NCBI GenBank assembly: GCA_009792885.1
Contig: WMCF01000121.1
Location: forward strand, 372,001-436,000
DNA length: 64,000 bases
Origin: Eremophila alpestris peregrina
Taxonomy: Eukaryota; Chordata; Aves; Passeriformes; Alaudidae
Direction of reading: 5' to 3'
Position 1 is the stretch's first letter, and each line of letters begins with the position of its first letter. This document shows positions 1 through 11,700 of the stretch, one piece after another. The notes beneath the pieces are model-generated. The model was not told the DNA's origin. It did no database searches and saw only the letters and a program-made list of their open reading frames with translations. A program made the translations under genes and the position numbers.

Positions 1-977
1 AGTCTTTTTTGCAGGTATTGTGAATGAATAGATTTTTTAAAAACTTCATCTGCTTTGAACTAGGATTTTATAAGACATTCTCCATATGAAAATGTATATT
101 TTTCAAAAGAATAAACCTCTTAACCTCCAAATCTGCTGGAAACATTGTCTTCTGGAGAAGTAAATCTGAGATATATTTGCATATAACCTGATTAATAGTA
201 AAACAAATAAAATTAAAGTGTTTGGAGTGATATTTCAACAACACATTGACACATATGTGCGTATGTATTATTAATGTAAAAGGCTCACATTGTACTGTAC
301 AATGTCCCAGGATGGCTTCAAATTTTTATAGTTCAAAACAATCATTTTAAATGACAAGTTATTGATATGGGTATGGATTATAAAAAGGAAGACAAGAAAT
401 TCTGTAAAATATTAGTATTAAATAAGCCTTTTTCATATGCAGTTTTTTCAAACATATAAAAGAGAGAAGAAAAGCAGGTTAAAGGATCCCTTATCACCTA
501 CCATGACAATGTTCAGCCAGAATTAAGACTAAGATGTACTTAGTATTCATATATGTTCAGTATTCATATCAGTCACATGGATTTGAAAGCCAGATTTATG
601 GTGGTTTTGAACACTGACTTGTGTTCTGAGTTCCTATCACATGCCTACTGCTTTTACTATTACCTCCTGCAACGGTATTTGCTTCTCTCACTAGATGTAT
701 AGGATGGGTGGGCAGTTTTATGTAGGAAAACTGTTTCTTAATCAAAGTGGCATTAATTTTTTTTTTTTTAATTTTGGTTTCTTGGCTCTATAAGATGGTT
801 CCTAGAATCCTCAGCAGAATAACTGCATATTATAACTGTGTATTATAATATATTAAACATATACCATAATGACATAATTGTAAACCTTTAATACATATTT
901 ATTTTCCAAGAAAACAGATGTCACAGAAGCTCCTATGCAAAAGGTGATATTAACTTGAAAAGTCTTGTAACACCTAC
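1..977. other. Probable intron downstream of the giant exon
   Basis: AT-rich sequence with no long frame. A minus-strand donor-like sequence (CATG followed by GTAGGTGA) lies near 503, but no convincing exon goes with it: the phase-matching frame upstream meets a stop within about 20 codons. Nothing else is supported here. Confidence 0.4.
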
Positions 978-3506
978 CTTTCTGACTAATTTGTTTTCCT
1001 GATGATGAGATATCTGCATTCTCAAAATAATTTTCTTTCATTTCAAAATTTGACTCAATTTCTTCAAAGCTGGACTTGACTAACAGAGGCAGTTGATTGG
1101 CTCCAAGCTCTCTCCTTAAACTGTCATCAATTGACTGTTTCCTGCAACAGTTCTCCAATCTTTGCTTAATGTTTGAATGTTCTGTGAAATTCTCTTTCTT
1201 CTCTGTGCATACGGAAGAGGTAGATAATACAGAAGCCTGTGCTGAATTATTATGGCAATCAGATTCAACAACGACATTTCCAGATAAATCCTGTACCTCA
1301 GAAAGGCTTTCCAATGCTTTATTCATGCCATACTCTTTGTGATCTAACAACAAGGATGACAGCAGGGATTTTTCTTGTATACTGCAGGTAAGGTTAGGTT
1401 CCTTCTTTACTGCAGAGCCAAAACACTCAGGTGTCAATGTAGTGTCGCTTTGGACAAGTCTTCCTTCTACTTCTCCATTTATCACCGGAGGGTCAATCAG
1501 TATTGACTCTCTCCTTTTATTCGTTACCTCAGACTCTGCATAAGGTGGGTGAACATTTAATTGTAAAACTGAACCTTGTTTTGGGATGCTTTCTGTAGAT
1601 GCATAATTAGTACTTTCTTTGTCATTAATGAATTCACCTGAAGGGCTTGTAGAAAGTGGAGAGGCTGGTACCAGGTGAGTTTTGTTTTGCCATTCAATAT
1701 GCTTTTCTCCAGAGCCATACTCTGATTTCTCTTTATCCAAAGCTTCAATAGACTCAGAGTCTTCTTCCCACATGGATAGGTTTCCCAGAGGCTCTTCATG
1801 GCCATTTTCTTTTTTGTCACGTATTGTACCACTGGAATGAAGACTTTCCATTAATGTTTCTTCTGTTTCTTCATCTTGCCCCACACAGTCTGCATAGTCA
1901 CTCAGTAAACAAGTTCCATCTAGACATACATCTTCTTCAGGCTCAGATGGATAAATGGTAATGTTATGATCAAATGATGTGAAAGCATACTGATAGGAAG
2001 ACTTAAGACTTCTCAAATTTCTCAGTGAGGAGGTCAAGTTGGGATACTTGCAAAGCTCTGTCAGAGAGGAGGTCAAGTCAGGACACTTACAAAGTTCCTT
2101 ATATTTGGTAGGAATATGTGAGTTCCTGTTATGGACATCTCCTGCTTTGGTCTCCTTAAGCAATACATTTAAGGATGGCAGTGAGTAAAAGCCAGAGTCC
2201 CTTCTAGGGTGAACTGGTGATGGTATCTCCAGGGTAGTATGTGGGAAAGACTTTCTTCTTGCTGTTTTTGGCCCTGTGTCTCTGTGTTTGTCACTGTTAT
2301 TTTTTTCTTGGCCTAATACATTGCTCTTACTAACACATTCTTTCCCATTGTTTGGATTATGCAAGGTATTAATAGCTACAAGACAATTAGTATTATTTAT
2401 TTTTGAGAAAAGCATTTTATCCTTTGAAAAATCTTCCTTTTCATTGGTGTGGTCTTCATAGTCTTCTGTGTTAAGTTTACAGAAATAATTTTCTTCCCCC
2501 CAAATACTCAAGGCTGTTGTGAGACAGTCAGATTCCTTTCTGCTATTAACAGGGTATGAAGATACACCTTCTGCAATTGTCTCCAGGTGCATTTTGTCAC
2601 AGTCAGCAAATTCTTTAGGTGGAGGGAGAAGTATATATCCATCTGGGAATGTATAATCTCCTTTTTCATGAAAGCTAAAGGATGACTCACCGTCTGTGTT
2701 ACACAGTGCCTCTGTTACAGAATAATCTGTTTCACTCCAATATGTATCTTCGTGCTCCCTATTGAGTGGTTGGCTCTGTGCCTGCTCAGCAGCTTTAAGG
2801 TTAACCTTCAGATTTTTCTTTCTACTGGTATATTCCACCTGAATGTCTTTTGTTTCAATGTTAATTTCCAGGGAGGCACTTTCATTGATGGCAGTTTGAA
2901 TTTTATGTTTAGAGGATCCCTTGTATTTTCCCCTGTGTTCTGCTGAATGGTCAGCTGAAGGGCACTGGTAATTTGAACATTTTGAACACTGACTCTTCTG
3001 GCATTGTCTTTCATGACATTTATTGTTCTTCGAACTTTTCTTTTTTCCATCCACAACTTTTGTTCCAGAATCAAACAAAGAAATATTCTTAATTTCTACT
3101 TTCACATTATAAGAGCCATATTTTACTTCTGCAGAAATTTTTCCAGTGGCCAAGCTAATGGAGTCTGAAGAATCTGGCTTGCCCCACAGTGTAATTTTTC
3201 CTTTGGATGAGCTCTCTGACTCACCAAAAGTTACTGTAGCTAAAATTTCATCTTGCTGAGGTGAGAACATTTTAGGAGGGCAGTTCTTTTCCTTCTTCCC
3301 TTCTTTTTCACTGTCTGATACATTATCAACGTCTCTATCTTCAGAAACATCTGAGCTACTTTGATTCTTGTTTTCACGATTTTTTCCATCTTCTTCAGTG
3401 CCCTTTACATCCAGTGGCCCTGTGAAGTGAGACACAGCCTCATATGCTTTTTTTTCAAAGCTTCCTACACTTTGCTGGCATTTACAAGTGGGTGACAAGT
3501 GTGCAT
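978..3506 (-). CDS. Giant internal coding exon of an unidentified gene (partial)
   Basis: One reading frame stays open for about 843 codons on the minus strand. The 5' end has a T-rich tract ending in TTAG just before 3506. The 3' end has a strong donor, AAAG followed by GTAGGTG, after 978. Both introns are phase 1, so the exon is symmetric (2529 = 3 x 843) and could be skipped without a frameshift. Numbering from the TTG at 3498: residues about 30-75 are acidic and Ser/Lys-rich. About 85-140 alternates in a way that suggests beta strands (key run KISAEVKYGSYNVKVEIKN). 161-179 hold five spaced cysteines. 414-419 read RRKSFP, a possible 14-3-3 or basophilic-kinase site. 468-493 hold a 13-residue tandem repeat. 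The rest is Ser/Glu-rich and probably disordered. No catalytic motif is recognised. The frame runs on to a stop near 853, so a terminal exon remains possible. I cannot name the family, and the flanking exons were not found with confidence. Its length and splice sites make chance unlikely. Confidence 0.68.
2020..2097 (-). repeat. 39-bp in-frame tandem repeat inside the giant exon
   Basis: Two adjacent 13-residue units, ELCKCPDLTSSLT and ELCKYPNLTSSLR, are encoded in frame by two similar 39-bp stretches. The second copy differs at a few positions only, so this is a fairly recent internal duplication within coding sequence. Confidence 0.75.
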
Positions 3507-3924
3507 CTAATTTAAGGTAAAAAAAAATCCCATGGTTTGGTAAGCAGTATCATAAAATATCAAAGATTAGCTTAGAGACAGTTTTCATAGAAAATACCTA
3601 TACTATCGTTAAGATCTAGTGTATTTTCCACATTATTTTTTAAATTTCAGTATTTACTTGTTTTGTTGTAGTTATCTGGCAAGTAATGTGAAGTCAGATA
3701 AACTGGGCTGGCTACATTAATTCACTCTGGTTTGAGAAATTCAATATATTTGCTTTTTTTTTTAATAAATTTTTGCTTTTGTTAGGGGATAAGGTATTCT
3801 ATTTGCTTATAATAAGAGTTATATTATAAATTTTATTACTCCTCCCAGTATTTACTTTGTTCCTCTGGGTCAATCAACATCCCACAGCCTACTTGCAGTT
3901 TGGGTTAATTCTATGGAAGTTGGT

Positions 3925-4060
3925 TTTATAATCCTTTTACAGATGAGCAACTGGGGGACTAATTAATGTGATCATAATCACACAGCAGGTCAGTGGCACA
4001 CTGCCAGGAGATGTGAGTCACAGTTACCTGATTTAAGTAGAATAAAATAATATTTCCTGG
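3925..4060 (+). mobile_element. MIR-like SINE fragment
   Basis: The stretch contains the MIR core landmarks in order: TTTTACAGATGAG, then a diverged middle, then TCACACAGC, GTCAGTGGCA and a GGAGATG-like tail. Family knowledge: MIR is an ancient amniote SINE that survives at low copy number in birds. The match is by eye and heavily diverged. Confidence 0.55.
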
Positions 4061-4667
4061 ATGTACTAGGCAAGACTTCATAGCTTTCACGCAGTGACAT
4101 AAAATGCTGTCTTGGTTCAGTTTTTTTTTAGAACAGATCATATACATTACAGGGTAAGAGTTTCATAGTGACATCTACCTAAACAGGATTAGAACAAGCT
4201 ATTAAACTAAGACAACACTGAGATTTACACAAAGAATGATGACATTTTGAAGCAATTGAACAACAACATATTTGGAAAGCCTTTGCCAGAAATAGTCAGA
4301 ATAGCAACTTAACTAAAATTAAAAAAATAGCCTCACCAAGATATTACCTGTATGTACCCACATTTAAAAATTTCCAATCTGACAAACAGCTTTGGGCACA
4401 AAGGTGAACTTCTGTCTTGATGATTAAGTTAAAAATAGCCACATACGTTTCTGTTGATTTTACTTTGTATTAAATATGTCTGTAAACTTACATTCTCTGG
4501 AATCAGAGCTTTTTCTGCTCTTGCAGCTTTTTCTCCTCTTTCTACTCATTTCAAAGAACCAAGGGCATCTGTGTCATCTGTGTTTTCTGTGAGGGAGGAA
4601 AAACAATGGATAATGAGAAAGTTCTCTGGAACAGTTTTGCCCTCCAACGCTCAGGTTTTCTAACTTG

Positions 4668-4693
4668 TTTTATTATAACTTGTTATAATAAAA
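4668..4693. repeat. Perfect AT-rich palindrome
   Basis: Two 12-bp arms, TTTTATTATAAC and GTTATAATAAAA, are exact reverse complements around a 2-bp TT spacer. It could be chance in AT-rich DNA. Confidence 0.7.
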
Positions 4694-7334
4694 AAGTTCT
4701 AGAGCAGGTACAAATGCATTCATTTCTTCTTTTGGTTATTTAGGAACAACTTCTGAAGATTTTCAAATTATACCTTAAGGATCTCATGGTCTCAGTTATA
4801 GGGCCCGAACCAATATCCTTTAAAGTCTGTGGAAGCTTTGAGCAGTGGGTGACCTTTTACAGTCTATGATTTTATCTGATTCAGATTTTTAGAGATTAAT
4901 ACTTTAAGCATTCATTTTGAATTCAATCTTATTTATATATGCAATAAAATACTTAATAATAATTGTTTTCTTGAGAAGGGATTCTTTGAAGTGAGAAGCA
5001 GTTAAACACCTAATATATCATAGGCGTGGTCTTGGAAGTCTATTAACAGAATTATTGTTGGTGAAAATCAACTAATTACAAATGTTATTAGTCATAATTG
5101 TCTTTTGATGTTTATCAGAACATGCAAGACATCTTTGTCAATGCAGCGTTACTGAATTTTTAAGGCCACAAACTTTACCTGATATAATGAGAATATATGA
5201 ATTTTGTTATAAGGATAAAGTTTTTAAAATAATTATACTGACATTTTAAAATTCATATGACATGTCACTATGCCATGACATACAGCTAGCCAAACAACTG
5301 GGAAGAAATTTTTTCAAGGCACAGTCTTTCCTACTTCTGAAAAATTTTAAGTTTGTGTGAGGCCCGAATGACTGAATATGCCAGTGTACATTCATTAGAT
5401 GGCTGCAAAATACCGGCGATTCTCCTCTGTCTTTTTGGAAGACACTACAGGGAGACTGCAAAAGTTGTGTACTTATTTCATACCAGGCACTTTGGAATGT
5501 TTACGCTCTTAGTTTCAGTACGAAGATACATCTCTACTTTTTCCAGGAGTCTTTAGTCAAAGCTTGACAGGCAGCCAAACCCACCAACAGAGCTCTATTC
5601 TCAGTAGGAAGAATGAACTTAAAATCAAATACGAGACTTTAAAGGACACAGAAGCGAGAACTAGGGCTGGTACCTATTTGTAGTGTAGGGCATGAGAGAA
5701 TGCCCATCAGTTCTAGACAAAAATCAATATTCTCTTGAAGAGTTACATTTGCAAGTATGCCATGAGTAGCAACCTCACATTTGAGGTGTCATTTGTAAGA
5801 TCAGCAGATTGATGCACATATTCAAGAATTTAGGAACTAAGAGAACCCTAATGTGACTGTACCAGTTGAGGTCTCAGTTGTATTTTATTAAGGTGCAATT
5901 GAGAAAATAGTTTTACTTTGAAAAATTCTCTCATTTCAGCTTAAGGACGATGCTACACACTCTATTCCTTCCATTCACCTTCTTGACCTTCATGGCTGTA
6001 TTTCCAAAATACTTGCATTTGCTACACTACTTGTAATTGTTCCCTAGGAATTTTCATTCAAGGCTTTTTCCCCCCTTTTCTATAGTCAGTAATGAAATGG
6101 TTAACTTCAACATAGGAAATGTGATTTCTGATTGTCACTGCTAAAATGCTGTTAAAAACAATCTGCAGATCAAAAACAGCTGCCTGTTTTATTTTAGTTT
6201 CTCTTTACATTTGATGGTTACTTTTACAGTTGTATGCACCATGGATTAGTTTTTAAACAACTTCTGAATTTTACTAAATGCAAGATAAGGCCAGAGACAC
6301 ATTTTTACATGAAGTGCCTTATTTCTAGGAAAGAATAACAGACATACCTGTAATCAGTCAGCAGCAGATTTGAATTATGAGGGCTTTGGGGATAAGGTTT
6401 GCTTGGCTGAAGACAGATTGAAGAATAAAAAGGTACCTAAAATACTGGAAAGAGTCACTGCAAGAATGATATTGAATATTAAGGAGATAGAAAAGACTGT
6501 GGATCAGTTATAAAGAAAATCATATTCATTTCAGTTTCTCCTCATAGTTGAAATGTCCAGTTTTGCCAAGTTTTGTAATGGTAGAATATTATTAGACTTT
6601 ACAGAAGGAATTCTGTGTCTGAGATGATCAGTAGTTCTACTACTACTCAAATTTATCTATATTTTTTGTCACTGAAAGTACTGAAGGTAGATAGTGCTGA
6701 TTCTCTGCATGACAGGGTTCTGGGAAATGATCTAATACCTTCTAAAATTTAAAACTCTTAGCAAGCAGCTGTGAAACCATCAGTAGAAATAGCCACAGGT
6801 CACAGTTGTTTATAGAGGTAGGATTACAGATTTTGCTTTATTGTCAAAGATGAGATTTACGATATAGGTTAACAGAATGATTAGGCTGTGTTTTTTTTAA
6901 TAATTTCTGTAATTGGTAGTAGGTAGATCAAAATTATAATGATTATTTGCACTGTTCACTTGCGATTAATTTTACCAGCTGTTATGTTTTTATGATTAAG
7001 TTTATGGATAATAATTTTAGTATTTACATATATAATAATTGGATAATAATGATAGTATTTACATACTCCTTTTATGGTACCTGCAGTGTGTTAAATTGTT
7101 GATACGTTAAATTTCAAAAACACATTAGAAACAACTTCATGATGCAAATAGTTTTGCTTCCCAGGCTACCTTTACATACATTAATTTATCCTTTCTTCTC
7201 TAAGGTCTACTATATCAGAAGAGGCAACAGTTCTTTGCTTTTCATTTATTTTATCCACACATTGTCTTTATCTGTTCTTGTTTCATTGGTTCTGGGGCTG
7301 AGATGTGATAAGAGAATTAGGAATCTCATCACCT

Positions 7335-7402
7335 TCAATCCTACTCATGAGTAGACCTATTGACTTGAGCAAGGATTAGTTGTATGCATCAGGACTGCAT
7401 GG
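7335..7402. mobile_element. Ancient amniote repeat fragment
   Basis: Carries CTACTCATGAGTAG, CCTATTGACTT and a CATCAGGACTGC-like end. This resembles a repeat common in turtle and crocodilian genomes with the theme TGAGTAGTCCCATTGACTTC. Identified from memory of the motif only. Confidence 0.35.
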
Positions 7403-8560
7403 TAAGACCTTACCTTAGGAACTACTTGGTCCACTGCTGCACACTAGATGAACATGAGCCAAATTAGCTTAGATGGGAATAGAGGTATTCAGCATTTGCC
7501 TGGAATGAAGCCAATGTCCACTGACACAGTTCCTTACATGACAGGTTATTCCTACTATATGGATTGGTGCTAGGGTTAGCTCAGAATAACAACATCCTAA
7601 TTTTGAGTAAAAGATCACTCTATAAATGTTTGTATTTGTATCACATAAATACAGGTAAAGCTCTGCCTAGAATGAATTTACTTTCATTATTGATAACATC
7701 ATATTATGCTGTTTCCTTCAGGTTAATGCAGACAATGACAAGCTCTGCGATAATGAAAGCAAAAAGAAAAAACCACTTCTGTAATGGATGCCTTCAAGTT
7801 CATCTTGTGTTGCAGGAAAAGTTACCTTAAAAACACTGATTGGAAGTAAATTTGAAAATTCCAGAGTTATTTTATTTTTATATATTTGTATTGTGGAGAT
7901 TTTATGTGAAAACATGTGTGTTCTTTTGTTTCCTAATAAACCATGTTCAGTGAAACTATAAAGATGAGACTGTCAGGAAAGACAAAAGAAAAAAAAGAAA
8001 CGAAAATATGGAGAATGTATTTGCTAATTCTGAATTGGAATGATTTGATGACACAATACATTCGTAAAGTACTTAAATTCTTCCAGGATAATGTAAATTA
8101 TCATTTTAGACTCTTTAGTCTTTTCTTATAATTCAGCATCCTGTGTTGTACAAGGTTTTGCTATGAATATATTCAGTGGCTCCTCACTGAATACTTCCCT
8201 ACTGAATTTTACAGTGCCCACAGACTTTAGAACAATGATACTACAGCATTACAAAACAAGCCTTTCTCAAACAAGAATATTTTACTTCTCCTGTGTTTCA
8301 ACATTAAACCCTTCTGATCTGTTTCCTCCATTTTCATACAGCATCCTACTTTTTAAAAGTCCCCGTTGCCCTAAATGAACTTAGTAACACTGAATTTCAT
8401 TCACATGTATTTCCATTGTGTCTCTTTGTATTTTACAGTATGCTTCTATTCCATACTTATCATTGCTTTGACTTTGCTTCTCAAGTTACCAGATACGTGT
8501 GGTCCAGTCTCTCACATCTTAGTTCCTCTCCTCTAATTACTAAAGTTTGAATCTTCCATT

Positions 8561-8775
8561 GAATTATAGAATTGTAGAATGGCTTAGGCTGGAAGGGAGC
8601 TTAAAGATGATTTCATCCTAACACCCTTGCCATGGACAGGGACACTTTTGACTAGACCAGGTTGCTCAAAGCTCCATCCAGCTTGGCCTTGAACACCTGC
8701 AGGGATGGGGCATCCCCAGTATCTTTGGGTGACCTGTTTCAGCACCTCACAGTGAAGTAACTGGCACAGTTAAAG
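8561..8775 (-). mobile_element. CR1 LINE 3' end
   Basis: Read on the plus strand this is the reverse complement of a CR1 tail. Landmarks in order are ATAGAATTGTAGAATGGCTT, GGAAGGGAGCTTAAAGATGA, CCATGGACAGGGACAC, TAGACCAGGTTGCTCAAAG and CTTGAACACCTGCAGGGATG. Only the 3' end is present, as is usual for 5'-truncated CR1 copies. Confidence 0.9.
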
Positions 8776-11700
8776 CCATAGAAACTCTAAACAGAATTAT
8801 CCAAAGCCATCTGAGATTCTCAAATATCTCTAGGCAAATCTTTACTACCTGATTTCTTCTTTTTATTCTCCATACTGACTGTGCTTTGTGGCATATTCCC
8901 TACTTCAGATTTCATACATTGGGGTAGATGCCCCACAGATAATTTACAATGTCATTAGAATGAGTTGTATAAGAGAGTCTTAAGTTCCACAGAGAGCAGG
9001 CAAAAAGGCTCATCACTGATTTACCTTTTACTTATCTCACTGAAGTACATCTTATTGAAGTATCTTCTAGTTTTACCTTTTTAGCAAGCTTCCACTAGAA
9101 TTGTATTTGAATAATTTCTGAACATACATTTCTGAAGTACTGCAGAACATATTTCATGTCAAAGGATGGTTTTTGTATCAAACACATGCAAAATGTGTCA
9201 TCAAAAATGCTTGTATTACCAGTGTTTCTCACTCTCTGCCTCAGCTGGAATGGATCCTATTTTCAAATGCTTGTAATTTCACCTATGTATTTTCCTGAAA
9301 AGACTGGTCTTTAAAATGGTGTCTGCAAAATGTCTAGAAAAAGGGAAGCAGACAGCCATTCACAGGGACTGTAGCAGTACCTATAGCACTTTGCAAAATT
9401 AATAAAAATGTGAACTCTATGCCTGCAAATAATCAGGTTCCAATCAAATGGAACTCAGTGAATATATGGCAGTATCCACTGCTCACAAAGCATCCAAATG
9501 AAACACAGAAAAAGCATGCCTCACAGAAATCAATCTGCAACAGGTGTTGTGCTGGGACCCACCATTTTATTTCATGAATTGTATGGTGGCACTTTTAATA
9601 AGCACACCAAATCGGACCATGAAAGGATTGCAAACACCAGTCAGTATTTCTTCAGTACTGATTCAGAAAGAAGGTTACCATCTAAACAGCTAAGAATATC
9701 ACATAAATCAGCATTTTTAGGAAACCCAAACACCATGTAACTAGATTTTGCATTATTTTTGACTTTTCTAGAAGCAGAAATGGACACAACATGAAATGTT
9801 GAATAGATTTTGCCCCATCTTTTGAAAAGAAATAATATTCTCTCCAATATATTAAAGTTGTCTCCTTACAGGCAGGGTACTCTTCACTTTAGATTTAGAA
9901 AATATTACTACAATAGCAGTCTGTCAAATGTTTTCAAGATTATTTAAACTCAGCACTGAGAATGGAAATGCCAGCAAAGGCGTAGTGAAATACAGATTAG
10001 CAATCATGGGCTGTATATGCACATCTCATTTATCAGCATTTCTGCTTTTTTAGGGAGAAGTGTAGCCACAGGTTTCAGCTCTTAAATTCTGCAAAATCGT
10101 ATGTAAAACTCATTTCCTGTAAAGCTTCTGTCTACTTTTTAAGTAATCCTGCTTTTTGGTTAATTATTTTGAGCTTTCGCAACAGAAGTCAAAATAATGT
10201 ATTAATAAAGATAAGTATTTATTTTAGATGTTGGACATACTTAATTTCTGCATCAACATCTTTAATTTTTACTTTCATTTAAAAATGTGCACTGTCTTAA
10301 ACTGCAACGGACTAGTAGGTAGCCTCTATACTGTAAATAGTCCATAAAATATTCCATCATGATTTTAACACAACTACTAAATAATGAATATTTCAATTTC
10401 ACTACAACAGATGTTCATGTATTTATTATCATATATGTAAAAACATATTTAGAAATAGAGAACAGAATTTGTTGTTCATGACATCTCTTTCCTACTGTAT
10501 AAAATAACTTTTCTTCATCAAAAGCTCTGAAAATGTGCTTTAAAAGTTACATAAACTGCCATTTCTGTTTACATTGTTGGACCTCTGCTATTCCTATTTT
10601 AGAGATCAAAGGAAAACCTCCAAAACTGAGTATCAGCTAGATTAGCCTGTTCATGTCAGTGAGTTTGTCATTCTGATATTTAGAGTGCTATCTGTGGACT
10701 TCATACTTTGTCATTACCAAAAAATGGCAGCAGATGCGAAATATCCTCCAGATGTGATGCAGCCATTTATTATGAAATTAGCAAAAATCTCACTACAACA
10801 TACACTAACAATAGCAACTATAACAACCATTTCCAATAATGAAACCTAGTTTCCATGGTCAAAGATATTACTGTCAGTTAATACTATAATTCTTTCTCAC
10901 TCTCTAAATTACTCCAATTTATTTGAGCTTCAGAACTGCTCATCCATCTTAACAGAAATCAGGTTTCAAAGTATTTGCTTATATTTGAAACTCAGCCCAC
11001 CAAAAAAAACCCTGCAGAGTAGCTGTACACTATAAAACTTTTCTTTGAAAATTTTATTTTCATAATGTATGAGACTATAAAATATAAATTACAATTGTAC
11101 ATGAAACTCCATTGTTCATAAAACGCAGTAAGGGCCAAATCCGTCGACCTATATTAACTTCTAGGACTTGATTTCTGGTGTCTAAAATGGGAAAACTAAT
11201 TCATCATATTTTCTGACCATGCAGTTTCCAGGTTCACTTTCTCCAGACCAGCAATTCACTGGTAATTCAGATTTAGAATGACAAAAGAATTTGAGATGCC
11301 TATTTCATATGCTTTTTTTTAACTTTAGCAGAGGTCTTGAGAAAATACATCCGTGTCTCAGCTGAATGTTAGAATGCTTCTCTCCTTAGAAAGAAATAAG
11401 GATGTACTTTACCAAAGCTAGCTTAGTTTGCAGGATGGTGAAATGGTAGGAGGCAAAAAAATGACTATCCAGACTTATTTGAGCACTGAAAAATGAAAAT
11501 GTAAGCTTCTCTACTCAACAACATGTAATATTGCTTCTTAACTACTAATTCTGTAGTTTTGTCATAGCACTCCTCATATTCCAGTGTGAAATACTGGTTG
11601 CAGAAAGGCAATACTTCTAACAAACAGAAGTTCATTCAGGTAGGCTTTAACTTCCAAAATTGTATACCATTAAATTTATAGAACTTATATGCTAAAATAA

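Larger units (their letters stand above)
3507..8560. other. Non-coding stretch, intron or intergenic
   Basis: Frames here are short and carry no recognisable domains. Apart from the MIR-like SINE (3925-4060), a short AT palindrome (4668-4693) and an ancient repeat fragment (7335-7402), I see nothing. It may contain upstream introns of the gene with the giant exon. Several minus-strand donor-like sites exist (for example near 4349 and 4029), but none has a supported exon. Confidence 0.4.

Noticed and set aside
490..650. Possible further exon of the giant-exon gene upstream of the donor-like site near 503
   Set aside because: In the frame required by the giant exon's phase a stop appears early; support is limited to a donor-like sequence.
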